In this document: positions 33,983 to 42,535 of the stretch, in pieces
Numbering within the stretch: the stretch's first letter is position 1
Layout of the letters: every line of letters starts with the position of its first letter
NCBI GenBank assembly: GCA_963726715.1
Contig: CAVSDF010000010.1
Location: 372,001-436,000, forward strand
Direction: 5' to 3'
DNA from: CAVSDF01 sp963726715
Lineage (GTDB): Bacteria; Bacteroidota; Rhodothermia; Rhodothermales; BA12
Length of the DNA stretch: 64,000 nucleotides
Translations under genes and position numbers: made by a program
The notes under the pieces: model-generated
What the model saw: the letters and a program-made list of their open reading frames with translations, nothing else
What the model was told of the DNA's origin: nothing
The model's database searches: none

Positions 33983-36769
33983 TTGACCCTTCGCCGCTCG
34001 TTCCTGCTCGTGCTGCTCACCGCGCTGGCGCCTCTCGTGGCGCTGTATCCGCTCGCGCGCGTGCAGGTCGAGTGGCAGCAGGTGCGGCGCGAGGCGCCGG
34101 AGGCGGCGGCGAGCGTCTCGGCGCGCGGCTACGACTGGGTGCGGTGGGAGGACCGCGGCGGGCAGATCGTCGCCGCCTACGTCTTCCCGCGCGGCCCCGC
34201 CGCCGAGGCCGGACTGCGCGAAGGCGACGTCTTCCTCTCGCTCGAAGGACAGATCCTCTTCGACGTCCGCGACCTCGAACGCGTCGTGGCCGGCCTCGCG
34301 CCCGGCTCGCAGGTCGCCATCGAGGTCGTGCGCGAGGGCGAGACGACGACGCTCGACGTCCCCATCACGCGCTACCCGACGTTCGTCTACCCGCTCTCGG
34401 CGGGCCTGTGGTCGTTCGCGCTCTGGGGCTTCGTCGTCGCCGCGTTCCTGCACATCGTCGGCATCGCGACGGCCCTGCCGCTCGCGCGGACGAGCGTGCG
34501 GGCGCGGTATGCCCTTGCGATGATCGCACTCTCGGCGCTGTGGATCGTCGGCAACCTCGCGCGTCTGCTGCTCGTCGAGGTCGTCGGGCCGCCGGGGCGG
34601 CCGGGCGGGGCGTCGGACCAGGCGTTTCAGGCGCTCACGCTCGTCGGGCTTGCCGGGTGGATCGCGTTTCCCGCCGTGCTGCTCGCCAACGCGGCGCGCG
34701 TGAGCGGCGCGTCCGCGCGCTACGTCCGCGCGACGCACCTGCTGCGGCTCGTCGCGCCGCTCACGCTCGGCGGCCTCGCCGTCGCCACGACGCTCGGCGG
34801 GTCCGTCGGGCCGCACACGCTCGACCTGCTCGTCGCGCCGCTCGTGTTCTACTCCGCCGTCTACATCGCGCTCGCGGCTCTGATTCCCATCGCCCGGCCC
34901 GAGCGCGCGAGCGACCTGCCGGGCGGGTTCAGCCGCGCCGGATCGGCCCTCACCGCGCTCGCGGCGACCGCCGCCGCCGTCGCCGTCTCGGGCATCGGAA
35001 CGGTCGCGGGGGATGTGGGGACGGTCGCCGTCGGGGCGGTCGTGGTCGTCGGGCAGCTGCTGTCGCTCGCGCCGATCCTGCTCGTCACCGTCGAAACGCT
35101 GCGGCACGGCAAGGTCGACGATGTGCTGACGCGCGCGCTCACGACGCTCATCGGCGGCGGGCTGTTCTTCTTCGCCTTCACCGGCACCCTCGTCGTCCTC
35201 GACCCGCTCCTGCAGCGGCGCGGCGCCTCGGCGACGGTCGCGGCGGCGCTCGTCGGCGTGGCGATCTTCCTCGTGCTCGAACGCACGATGCGGCGCCTCC
35301 GGCAGTCGCCGCCGCGCTGGCTCGCCACCGAGCGGCAGCGGATGCGCGCGCGCGTGGCCGCGTTTCAGGAGACGATGCAAGGGTTTGTCGACGCCGACGC
35401 GCTCGCCTCGGAGACCGTCCGCGTGGCCGCCGAGGCCGTCGGCGCGCGCTCGGCGATGCTCGCCTACCGCCTCCCGAGCGGGCGCCACGGCGCCGCGGCC
35501 AGTGCCCCCGGAGCCCCCGCCGATCCGTGGCGCACGGCGCGCTACCGCCCGGAGCCGCCGCTTCTGACGCTCGACGCGGTGACCGGCCTCTTCGACGCGC
35601 TTCCGGCGGAGGCGGGTGTGTGGGCGCGTCGGGCGGAGCTGCGCGAACTGGTCCTCACGAACGAGTCGACGCGGCGCTTCGAGGCCGTCGGCGCGCACGT
35701 CGCCGTGCCGATCGTCGGCGAGACGGCGCCGGTCGGGCTGCTCGTCGTGGCGGCCAAGCGCGTCCGGCGAAGCGTCTACACCCTCGACGACCTCGACGTG
35801 CTGCGCTCGCTCGCGGCATCGTTCGGGCTCGCCGCCGAGCGCCTCGCCCTCATCGAGCGCGAGAAGGAGCTGGCGCGGCAACATGCCGAGGCGCAGCTCG
35901 TGGCCCTCCGCGCGCAGATCAACCCGCACTTCCTCTTCAACGCCCTCAACACCATCGCCGCGCTCATCGACGAGCAGCCGACCGATGCAGAGGACGCCGT
36001 CGAGCACCTCGCGGCCATTTTTCGCCACACGCTCCGCACCGCCGGCGCGGCGACCGTCCCGCTCGGCGCCGAACTCGCCCTCGTGCGCCACTACCTCGCC
36101 ATCGAGACGGCGCGATTCGGCGACCGCCTCGCCGTCACGATCCAGGTGCCCGACGCGGCGCTCGACGTCGAGGTGCCCGCCTTCGCCGTGCAGACGCTCG
36201 TCGAGAACGCCGTCAAGCACGGCCTCGAACCGAGCCGCGGGCGCGGCCACCTGCGCATCGGGGCCGAGCGCGGCAGCGACGCCCTCGTCGTGACCGTCGC
36301 CGACGACGGCGTCGGCATCCCGGCCCTCTACGGCGCCCCCGAATCGACGGCGCATCACGGCACCGGCCTCTCGAACGTCGCCGACCGCCTCGCGCGCCTC
36401 TACGGCCTCCCCGGCCTCCTCCGCCACGACAGCCGTCCCGGCGCGGGCACGTGGGCCACGATGCGCGTCCCGCTCGCAGGGTGGACGACGGTCGATGGAC
36501 GGCGGACGATGGGCGATGTGAATGTGGACGATGCAGAACGCCGCGCCGACGCCCGCACGGTCCGCCCACACGTAGGGGCACGAACCCTCGTGCTCTCCAT
36601 CGCCCCGCCCCCGCCCGAAGCCCCTCTGCCAGCACAACGCGAGACGCTCCCGAACGACCAACCAGCAACCCGTCGCTGGACGCCGATTCCCCCGGCGCCG
36701 CGCGGGTGCTCCGGCGTCGGCGTCCGTATTCTCCCCGCGGCCTCGCGCCGCCCTCCGTTCCCGCCGTGA
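33983..36769 (+). CDS. Membrane sensor histidine kinase: PDZ, multi-TM, GAF, LytS-type kinase
   Basis: Domains in order: a hydrophobic N-terminal helix; a PDZ domain (about 45-130, with GPAAEAGLREGDVFLSLEGQ); seven to nine membrane helices (about 140-430); a GAF-like domain (about 470-600); a short coiled segment; then the LytS-type phosphoacceptor block QINPHFLFNALNT (about 646-658, His in NPHFLF). The ATPase follows with N-box LVENAVKHGLE, DDGVGIP and GTGLSNVADRL. It starts at TTG. The conserved kinase ends near ATMRVPLAG (about 36480). About 95 further residues read through low-complexity DNA and a palindrome (36572-36595) and are probably not conserved. Pairs with the LytTR regulator 13 bp downstream. 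Confidence 0.85.
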   Translation: MTLRRSFLLVLLTALAPLVALYPLARVQVEWQQVRREAPEAAASVSARGYDWVRWEDRGGQIVAAYVFPRGPAAEAGLREGDVFLSLEGQILFDVRDLERVVAGLAPGSQVAIEVVREGETTTLDVPITRYPTFVYPLSAGLWSFALWGFVVAAFLHIVGIATALPLARTSVRARYALAMIALSALWIVGNLARLLLVEVVGPPGRPGGASDQAFQALTLVGLAGWIAFPAVLLANAARVSGASARYVRATHLLRLVAPLTLGGLAVATTLGGSVGPHTLDLLVAPLVFYSAVYIALAALIPIARPERASDLPGGFSRAGSALTALAATAAAVAVSGIGTVAGDVGTVAVGAVVVVGQLLSLAPILLVTVETLRHGKVDDVLTRALTTLIGGGLFFFAFTGTLVVLDPLLQRRGASATVAAALVGVAIFLVLERTMRRLRQSPPRWLATERQRMRARVAAFQETMQGFVDADALASETVRVAAEAVGARSAMLAYRLPSGRHGAAASAPGAPADPWRTARYRPEPPLLTLDAVTGLFDALPAEAGVWARRAELRELVLTNESTRRFEAVGAHVAVPIVGETAPVGLLVVAAKRVRRSVYTLDDLDVLRSLAASFGLAAERLALIEREKELARQHAEAQLVALRAQINPHFLFNALNTIAALIDEQPTDAEDAVEHLAAIFRHTLRTAGAATVPLGAELALVRHYLAIETARFGDRLAVTIQVPDAALDVEVPAFAVQTLVENAVKHGLEPSRGRGHLRIGAERGSDALVVTVADDGVGIPALYGAPESTAHHGTGLSNVADRLARLYGLPGLLRHDSRPGAGTWATMRVPLAGWTTVDGRRTMGDVNVDDAERRADARTVRPHVGARTLVLSIAPPPPEAPLPAQRETLPNDQPATRRWTPIPPAPRGCSGVGVRILPAASRRPPFPP
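36572..36595. repeat. GTAG-foot palindrome, family D, degenerate
   Basis: GTAGGGGCACGA, ACCC, TCGTGCTC. Related to 40898-40921 and 47720-47739. It falls inside the unconserved tail of the kinase frame. Confidence 0.55.
36727..36734 (+). promoter_or_regulatory. Possible -7 box TATTCTCC before the LytTR regulator
   Basis: The only AT-rich word in the last 100 bp before the ATG at 36783, 48 nt away. It would lie inside the kinase tail; the regulator may equally be read from the kinase transcript. Confidence 0.25.
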
Positions 36770-36782
36770 TTCTCCCCGCCCG

Positions 36783-37676
36783 ATGCTCCGCTGCCTGATC
36801 GCCGACGACGAAGCCCCGGCCCGCTCGCGCCTGCGCCGCCTGCTCCAGCCCTACGAGGACGCCGGGCGCCTGACCGTCGCCGCCGAAGCCGCCGACGGCG
36901 TCGAAGCCCTCGCCCTCCTCGGCAGCGACGACGACGACGGTGCGACCGGCGACACGACTGGCGCCCCCGATGCCGAGGCCACCGCCGACCCCGGCCCGAT
37001 CGACCTCGCCTTCCTCGACGTCAAGATGCCCGGCCTCGACGGGTTCGCCGTCATCGAGCGCCTCGACCCTGCGCGGCGCCCCGACATCGTCTTTACGACC
37101 GCCTACCACGAGTTCGCCCTGCGCGCGTTCGAGGAGAACGCCGTCGACTACCTCCTCAAACCCATCGCGCGCGACCGCCTCGACCGGTCCATCGCCCGCG
37201 CCGAGGCCCGCCACGCGCAGCGCCGCAGCGACCCCGCGCGCGACGAGCGCCTGACGCGCCTCCTCGACTGGCTCGACACGCGCGGCCCCGCGAGCGCCCC
37301 CGTCGCCCGTGCCGCCGAGCCGATCGAGCATTTGTCCGTCCCGCACCGCGACCGGCTCGTCGTGCTGCCGGTCGCCTCGGTGGTGTCGGTCGAGGTGCAG
37401 GACGGCATCACGCGCGTCTTCGCCCTCCACGACGACCGCGACGCGCGGACGCCGCTGCGGCAGTTCCTCGTCCCGCACACGCTCGAACACCTCGAGGCCA
37501 ACCTCGACGCCGAGCGCTTCGTGCGCGTGCACCGCTCGGCGCTCGTGCAGCTCCAGCACATCCGAGAGATGGTGCCGTGGTTCTCGGGCCGCTTCAAGCT
37601 GATCCTCTCGGGCCAGCACGAGGTCATCGCCTCGCGCGAGCGCAGCCGGTCGCTTCGGGAACGGTTGATGATCTGA
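36783..37676 (+). CDS. LytTR-family response regulator
   Basis: 297-aa regulator. Receiver domain: acidic pocket in CLIADDEAPAR, phospho-acceptor Asp in LAFLDVKMPGLDGF (about 78-82), Thr/Tyr in VFTTAYHEFALRAFEENAVDYLLKPI with the conserved lysine. Between helix 2 and strand 3 there is an extra acidic stretch of about 25 residues (GSDDDDGATGDTTGAPDAEATADPG) not usual in receivers. A LytTR DNA-binding domain follows from about residue 178 (HRDRLVVLPVASVVSVEVQDG ... FVRVHRSALVQLQHIREMVPW). It is the evident partner of the upstream LytS-type kinase. The 509-bp region after it is repeat DNA. Confidence 0.93.
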   Translation: MLRCLIADDEAPARSRLRRLLQPYEDAGRLTVAAEAADGVEALALLGSDDDDGATGDTTGAPDAEATADPGPIDLAFLDVKMPGLDGFAVIERLDPARRPDIVFTTAYHEFALRAFEENAVDYLLKPIARDRLDRSIARAEARHAQRRSDPARDERLTRLLDWLDTRGPASAPVARAAEPIEHLSVPHRDRLVVLPVASVVSVEVQDGITRVFALHDDRDARTPLRQFLVPHTLEHLEANLDAERFVRVHRSALVQLQHIREMVPWFSGRFKLILSGQHEVIASRERSRSLRERLMI

Positions 37677-37740
37677 CCGGGCCGAGGTGCCGGTGACGCG
37701 GGCGACCGACGCGACGACGGCGTCCGACCCTGTGAGGACG

Positions 37741-37829
37741 ATGGGGCGGTGCGGGACCGATGGCCGCGGGACAAACCCCGCGCGGGGACGATGGGGCGAT
37801 GCGGGACCGATGGCGCGCGGACGAACCCC
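37741..37829. repeat. Two tandem 50-bp units before a family A palindrome
   Basis: ATGGGGCGGTGCGGGACCGA (37741) recurs as ATGGGGCGATGCGGGACCGA (37791), exactly 50 bp later, and similarity continues through TGGC-GCGGAC-AACCCCG. The second unit runs directly into palindrome A at 37831. Confidence 0.75.
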
Positions 37830-37830
37830 G

Positions 37831-37859
37831 GTAGAGACGCATCGCCGATGCGTCTCTAC
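37831..37859. repeat. Palindrome family A, perfect copy
   Basis: GTAGAGACGCATCG, then C, then CGATGCGTCTCTAC: 14-bp arms. The downstream flank (CGCCCCCGG-CGGCCCGAC-GGCACG) is shared with the copy at 54144. The remainder of 37860-38185 is GC-rich and I see only a weak box at 38134-38141 (TAAGGTGA). Confidence 0.8.
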
Positions 37860-38185
37860 GCCCCCGGACGGCCCGACGGGCACGGTACCCCGACGCGCCC
37901 GGATCGCCCCATGGCCCCATCGCCCCGTCCCAGACGCCGTCTCACCGCGTCACCTGCCGTCTACGGAGGCGGACCCTCGCGGCGGGGCGTGCCCGAGCCG
38001 TCCCGGCCCGCGGCGTAACGTGCTGAGATCGCAGCACCTACGCCCCCGCACCCGTCGGGACGTGCAGCCGCCATCGACCTCATCGGCGCTCGGCAGCGGC
38101 GTGGAGGCGCGGGCAGCGGCACGATGGTTGCGTTAAGGTGAAGCGCTCGCGGCCGATTGTCCCTCCAATCGGTTTCCCCGCCCAT

Positions 38186-39835
38186 ATGCGCCCCCCCGCT
38201 GCTGCCTCTGACGCCGTTCGGCGACTTCTACCTGTGCTTCTACGTCGACTTTCCCTGCAGCCTCCATCGGGCCGCCGCCGCGCGGTTCTGTGCGCGGCCA
38301 CCACGGGAACGCTCTGCCTCGTCTTCCTCGCCACTCCCGCACGCGTCTTCGCGCGCTTGGGCGCGGCCTACCACGCCGACGAGCCACGGGCGGCCCCGAC
38401 CTCCGCATCCGCCAGCGTGCGGGTGCGCCTGCTGCGCCTCTCACGTCCGCGCACGCTCACCCTCGTCGCCAGCGAGGCGACGGTGCTGCGCGGCGGCGTC
38501 GGCGGAGGCGTCAAGGCCCGTCTCAGCACGGGCGACGAGGTCGTGCTATCGGTGCGCAGCGGGCGCGTCGTCGTCACCCGCGGCGGCGAGTCGTGGGACG
38601 CCGCCGAGGTTGCGCTCGACGCAGGCGACTTCACGCTCGCCCTGCCCTCCGCCGGGCGCGACTCCCGGCGCCGCTACAGCGGCACGCTCGTCGTCCGCGA
38701 GGACCCCGGCTCGCCCGGCACGCTCCGCCTCATCCACACGGTCGATATGGAGACGTACGTCGCCGCCGTCGTGGAGCGCGAGTACGGACTCGGCGACCTC
38801 GAAGGCGCGAAGGCGATGGCCGTCGCGGCGCGCACCTACGCCCTCCGCAGCCGCGGGCGCTTCGGGCGCGAATACGATCTGGTGGACGACGTGCAGTCGC
38901 AGGTCTTCTTCGGCCTGCAGGGCGTCAGCGACCTCTCGCGCGAGGCGGCGCGGCAGACGCGCGGCGAGGTGCTGACGTACCGCGGGCAGCTTGCCGAGGC
39001 CGTCTATTCGTCGTCGTCAGGCGGCTACACGGCCTCCAACGAGACGATCTGGGGGACGGCGCCGGTGCCCTACCTGCGCGCCCGCCCCGACCCGTACGAC
39101 ACCGCCGCCAGCCCGCTCGCGCAGTGGACGAAGCGCGTGCCGCGCGCTGCCCTCCTCGACGCGCTCTCGGCGCGGCTCAGCGAGCCGGTCGTCGGCATCG
39201 TCCTCGCAGGCGTCGGCGCGTGCGGACGGCCGACGGCGGTCGAGGCGGTTCTTTCGAACGGACGCCGCAACCGCATCTCGACGGCCCGCTTCCGCAGCAT
39301 CGTCAACACCGCCTTCGACGGATCGACGCTCCGCAGCGCCCGCTTCTCCGCCCGCGTCGACGGCGACGCGTACGTCTTCGACGGCGGCGGCTTCGGCCAC
39401 GGCGTCGGGATGAGCCAGTGGGGCGCGCACGGGCATGCGCTCGCCGGGCACTCGTACCGCGACATCCTCGCCTTCTACTACGAGGGCACGCAGCTGCGCG
39501 GCAGCGACGGCCTCCACGTGCCGCTCGTCCCGCTCCCCTCTGCCGTCCGCCCCGACGAGGACGAGGCCGCCCTCCTCGACCGCGCCTTCGCCCACCTCGG
39601 CGGCACCCCCGCGCCCGCGATCTCCCCCCCAGCGGCTCCCGCCCCGCCGCGCCGCGACACGCCGACCGCCGACGCCGCGCATACGCCGACGCCGAGCGCC
39701 ACGACCGCCACGAAGCCCGATGTGCCCGCCGCCTCCGCACCCGCAGGCCCTGCCGTGCGCCCGCAGGCCGGTACCGCCCCGGGCTGGTCCGGCCCCGCCG
39801 CGGCCCGAGCGCCGACGCGCCGGACGGGGTGGTGA
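38186..39835 (+). CDS. SpoIID/LytB-domain protein
   Basis: About 549 aa, exported by an N-terminal hydrophobic segment (AVLCAATTGTLCLVFLATPARVFA). The SpoIID/LytB domain is clear: VDMETYVAAVVEREYG, GAKAMAVAARTYALR (catalytic-type Glu and Arg context), SQVFFGLQGVSD, TRGEVLTYRGQLAEAVYSSSSGGYTASNE, FGHGVGMSQWGAHGHALAGHSYRDILAFYYEGTQL. Such domains cleave stem-peptide-free peptidoglycan strands in spore formers. In a non-sporulating Gram-negative the role is presumably cell-wall turnover. The C-terminal 110 residues are a Pro/Ala/Thr-rich tail. ATG 38186 is preferred over GTG 38138 because of an AT-rich box between them. Confidence 0.88.
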   Translation: MRPPAAASDAVRRLLPVLLRRLSLQPPSGRRRAVLCAATTGTLCLVFLATPARVFARLGAAYHADEPRAAPTSASASVRVRLLRLSRPRTLTLVASEATVLRGGVGGGVKARLSTGDEVVLSVRSGRVVVTRGGESWDAAEVALDAGDFTLALPSAGRDSRRRYSGTLVVREDPGSPGTLRLIHTVDMETYVAAVVEREYGLGDLEGAKAMAVAARTYALRSRGRFGREYDLVDDVQSQVFFGLQGVSDLSREAARQTRGEVLTYRGQLAEAVYSSSSGGYTASNETIWGTAPVPYLRARPDPYDTAASPLAQWTKRVPRAALLDALSARLSEPVVGIVLAGVGACGRPTAVEAVLSNGRRNRISTARFRSIVNTAFDGSTLRSARFSARVDGDAYVFDGGGFGHGVGMSQWGAHGHALAGHSYRDILAFYYEGTQLRGSDGLHVPLVPLPSAVRPDEDEAALLDRAFAHLGGTPAPAISPPAAPAPPRRDTPTADAAHTPTPSATTATKPDVPAASAPAGPAVRPQAGTAPGWSGPAAARAPTRRTGW

Positions 39836-39939
39836 CGTTCGGGGTGGTGTGAGGGCGAGTTTGTGAGGAGGCCCTTGGGCACTGCACGTCTCAGGCTGGG
39901 AGGAACGCCCTCACCACCTCACCAACTCGACAACGCGCC

Positions 39940-40881
39940 TCAAATCATCAGCCATCCCTCGCCGCCCTCGTGCCATCCGGCGCGCGCCATTCGCGGCGTC
40001 GTGAAGCCCCACGCGCCCGCGCCGGTGGCGCCGAGGACGATCAGACCTGCCGTTCCGGCCTCGCCATCGGCCGTGCAGAACCGTGCGACGGCGTCGAGGC
40101 GGGCGCGGATCGCGGATTCGGGCGATGCGCCACCGGCGACCGCATCGGCGGCACGGACGGCGGCGCAGGTGGCGACGAGCGCCTCGCCCCATCCGGTCGA
40201 CGAGACGGCGGCGTGGGCATCGGCGTAGACGCCCGCCCCGACGAGCGGCGAGTCGCCGACGCGTCCGGCGGGCTTCATCGGCGTCCCACCGGTCGAGGTG
40301 CAGGCCGCGAGCCGCCCCGCCGCATCGCGCACGAGACACCCGACGGTCCCACGCGGTCCTGGAGTCTGCGCCGAGGGTGCCGCCGCGAGCGCCGCCGCGT
40401 ACCGCGCCCGCTCGCGCGGGTGGACGAGCGACGCCGGATCGACGAGCGCCACGCCCGCCGCCGCCGCGAACCGCTCCGCCCCCTCGCCGACGAGCAGCCG
40501 CGCCTCCGACGGCGCCGCGCCGAGCAGCCACCGCGCAAGCCGCGACGGCGCCGCGACGTGCCGCAGCGCCGCGACCGCCCCCCACCGCGCGGTCGCGCCG
40601 CACACGACCGCCGCATCGACCGAGACCGCGCCGTCGATGTCGAGGACCGAGCCGCGCCCGGCGTCGAACGCCCCGTGCGCCTCCATCGCCGCCACGACCT
40701 CGACCGCCACATCGACCGCCGACGCGCCGTCCGCAAGCCACTGCCGCCCCGTATCGACGGCAATCGCAAGCCCATCGCGGTGGTCGGCGAGGGCATCGTC
40801 GGGGATGTCCCACGCGCCGCCGTGAACGAGAAGCGCCGCGCCGGGCGTGGCGAGGGCAGCAGAAACGGCGCGGACGTGCAT
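39940..40881 (-). CDS. Isoaspartyl peptidase/L-asparaginase (Ntn-hydrolase)
   Basis: 313-aa plant-type asparaginase/isoaspartyl dipeptidase. It should self-cleave before the catalytic threonine in GPRGTVGCLVRD (Thr about 182), giving alpha and beta subunits. Other conserved parts: ALLVHGGAWDIPDD, AGRGSVLDIDGAVSVDAAVVCGA, STGGTPMKPAGRVGDSPLVGAGVYAD and SSTGWGEALVATCAA. The residues after the nucleophile (VGCLVRD) differ slightly from the usual VGAVALD but keep the pattern. Cytosolic; releases aspartate from isoAsp dipeptides or asparagine. The start is the ATG ending the family-typical N-terminus. Confidence 0.92.
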   Translation of the reverse strand: MHVRAVSAALATPGAALLVHGGAWDIPDDALADHRDGLAIAVDTGRQWLADGASAVDVAVEVVAAMEAHGAFDAGRGSVLDIDGAVSVDAAVVCGATARWGAVAALRHVAAPSRLARWLLGAAPSEARLLVGEGAERFAAAAGVALVDPASLVHPRERARYAAALAAAPSAQTPGPRGTVGCLVRDAAGRLAACTSTGGTPMKPAGRVGDSPLVGAGVYADAHAAVSSTGWGEALVATCAAVRAADAVAGGASPESAIRARLDAVARFCTADGEAGTAGLIVLGATGAGAWGFTTPRMARAGWHEGGEGWLMI

Positions 40882-40897
40882 CGGGGCGAGGGAAAGC

Positions 40898-40921
40898 GTA
40901 GGGGCACGATACATCGTGCCC
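40898..40921. repeat. GTAG-foot palindrome, family D
   Basis: GTAG then GGGCACGAT, AC, ATCGTGCCC: 9-bp perfect arms (40902-40921). It lies between the divergent asparaginase and Sua5 genes. Copies at 47720-47739 and 36572-36595. Confidence 0.75.
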
Positions 40922-41039
40922 TCCCGTGTGGCCAACGCGAATCCCCGCGCGCGCCCAAATCCCGACCCCTGCCGCAGTTCACAGCCCGGAACCGGCACGC
41001 ACGTCCCCGACGCGGTCCATCCCCAACCGACCCCGCCCG

Positions 41040-41047
41040 TACCTTTG
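41040..41047 (+). promoter_or_regulatory. -7 promoter box TACCTTTG before the Sua5 gene
   Basis: An exact match to the Bacteroidota -7 consensus TAnnTTTG, ending 23 nt before the ATG at 41071. It is the best promoter candidate in the window. No TTTG-type -33 element is obvious. Confidence 0.55.
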
Positions 41048-41070
41048 GCGCCCGCCCCCGATTCCCGCCG

Positions 41071-42042
41071 ATGGCCGTCCGCCCTTCCCGCACGCTCTAC
41101 ACGCACGATGTCGCCGAGGCGGCGGCGATCCTGCGGCGCGGCGGCCTCGTCGCGTTTCCGACCGAAACCGTCTACGGACTCGGCGCCGACGCGCGGAGCG
41201 CCGACGCCGTCGCCGCCGTCTTTGCCGCCAAAGACCGCCCCGCCGACAACCCGCTCATCGTCCACCTCGCCGATGCGGCCGATGCGGCCACCCTCGCCGC
41301 GCCGCTCGGGAACGACGGCGACCGGCTCGCGGCGGCGTTCTGGCCCGGACCGCTCACGCTCGTCGCGCCGCTGCGCGCGGAGGCAGGATTGCCGCGCGTC
41401 GTCACCGCCGGACTCGCCACCGTCGGGCTGCGCGTGCCGGCGCGGACCATCGCGCGGGCGTTCCTCACGGCCTGCGGCGTGCCCGTCGCCGCGCCGTCCG
41501 CGAACCGGTCGGGGCGCCCGTCGCCGACGACATGGGAGGCCGTGCGCGACGACCTCGACGGGCGCATCGACGCAGTGCTGATGGGCGCGCCGTGCGAACG
41601 CGGGCTGGAATCGACGGTCGTCGATGTGTCGATGGCGCCGCCTCTGGTGCTGCGTCCGGGAGCGATTGGTGCCGAGGCGTTGCGCGCCGTCGTGCCCGGT
41701 GTGCGCATCGCGGGCACTGCCGATGCCGACGTGCTTCGCCGCAGCCCGGGGACGCGGCACCGCCACTACGCGCCCCGCGCCCGCGTCGTCGTGGTGGACT
41801 CGGGAGCGCCGCTGCCGTCTGATCTTGCCGCGCCGGTCGCGTGGATCGGCGTCGGAGCCGCGCCCGCCGGGGCCGCCCGCGCCATCGAAACCGCCGACGC
41901 CGACGCGTACGCCCGCGCGCTCTACGCCGCCTTCCGCGCCTTCGACGCCGCCGGAATCGCCACGATCGCCTGCGCCCGCGTGCCGAACGATGGAATCGGG
42001 CGCGCGCTCAACGACCGCATTGCGCGGGCCGCTGCCGGGTGA
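41071..42042 (+). CDS. L-threonylcarbamoyladenylate synthase (Sua5/YrdC family)
   Basis: 323-aa Sua5-type enzyme making threonylcarbamoyl-AMP for the t6A37 modification of tRNA. The YrdC domain is complete: LRRGGLVAFPTETVYGLGADA, IFAAK-like VFAAKDRPADNPLIVHL, FWPGPLTLV, VGLRVPA, PVAAPSANRSGRPSPTT and ESTVVDV...LVLRPGAI. The C-terminal Sua5 domain follows a linker containing PGTRHRHYAPRA. Both lengths and motifs fit full Sua5, not the shorter TsaC. The start is the ATG 23 nt after a consensus -7 box. Confidence 0.93.
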   Translation: MAVRPSRTLYTHDVAEAAAILRRGGLVAFPTETVYGLGADARSADAVAAVFAAKDRPADNPLIVHLADAADAATLAAPLGNDGDRLAAAFWPGPLTLVAPLRAEAGLPRVVTAGLATVGLRVPARTIARAFLTACGVPVAAPSANRSGRPSPTTWEAVRDDLDGRIDAVLMGAPCERGLESTVVDVSMAPPLVLRPGAIGAEALRAVVPGVRIAGTADADVLRRSPGTRHRHYAPRARVVVVDSGAPLPSDLAAPVAWIGVGAAPAGAARAIETADADAYARALYAAFRAFDAAGIATIACARVPNDGIGRALNDRIARAAAG

Positions 42043-42158
42043 GCCGGTCGTTGGTGGTCGTGGTGGTTCGCGCGGTGGCATGCCTCGCCCATGCTGCCCG
42101 TGGCGAGTGCGGGAGCCGCGGGCATCGTCCACGCATCTTCATCCCCACATCCACCCGG

Positions 42159-42386
42159 TCACTCGGTGACGATCTCCGCCCGCTCGGCCCACGCTTCTTC
42201 GGCGGAGTCCCGCGCCCGTCCGGTGGCGAGGAGGACGCCGATGCCGGCGAGGGCGCCGACGACGCCGAGGGTGAGGAGCGAGAAGCGCGCCCACTCGACC
42301 GTCACCCCTGCGACGGCCCACAGGCACGCCGCCGATGTGGCGAGCAGCACGAGGCTGCCGAGCGCGCGGGTGAGCGGGATGGACAT
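42159..42386 (-). CDS. Small membrane protein, two predicted helices
   Basis: 75 aa: MSIPLTRALGSLVLLATSAACLWAV forms one hydrophobic helix and FSLLTLGVVGALAGIGVLLAT another, joined by a short loop, with an acidic C-terminal tail (DSAEEAWAERAEIVTE). I do not recognise a family. It lies alone between Sua5 (convergent) and the reductase gene (same strand, 149 bp upstream). Codon use matches its neighbours and the start is the first ATG with a sensible helix. Confidence 0.45.
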   Translation of the reverse strand: MSIPLTRALGSLVLLATSAACLWAVAGVTVEWARFSLLTLGVVGALAGIGVLLATGRARDSAEEAWAERAEIVTE

Positions 42387-42535
42387 TGGAGCGTAGCGAC
42401 GGAGCGAGAGGCCGGGGTGATGTTGGAAGGTGTGCGTAGAGGTACGGGTCGGTCCCGGCGGGGTTGCGGGCGGATGCACCGCTCACCCCCGGGATCGGAC
42501 CGTTCACCAGACCTCCACAACTCTCAGCGCTCTCG

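Noticed and set aside
37741..37829. Tandem repeat considered as a CRISPR remnant
   Set aside because: Only two contiguous units without unique spacers, and no cas genes in the window.
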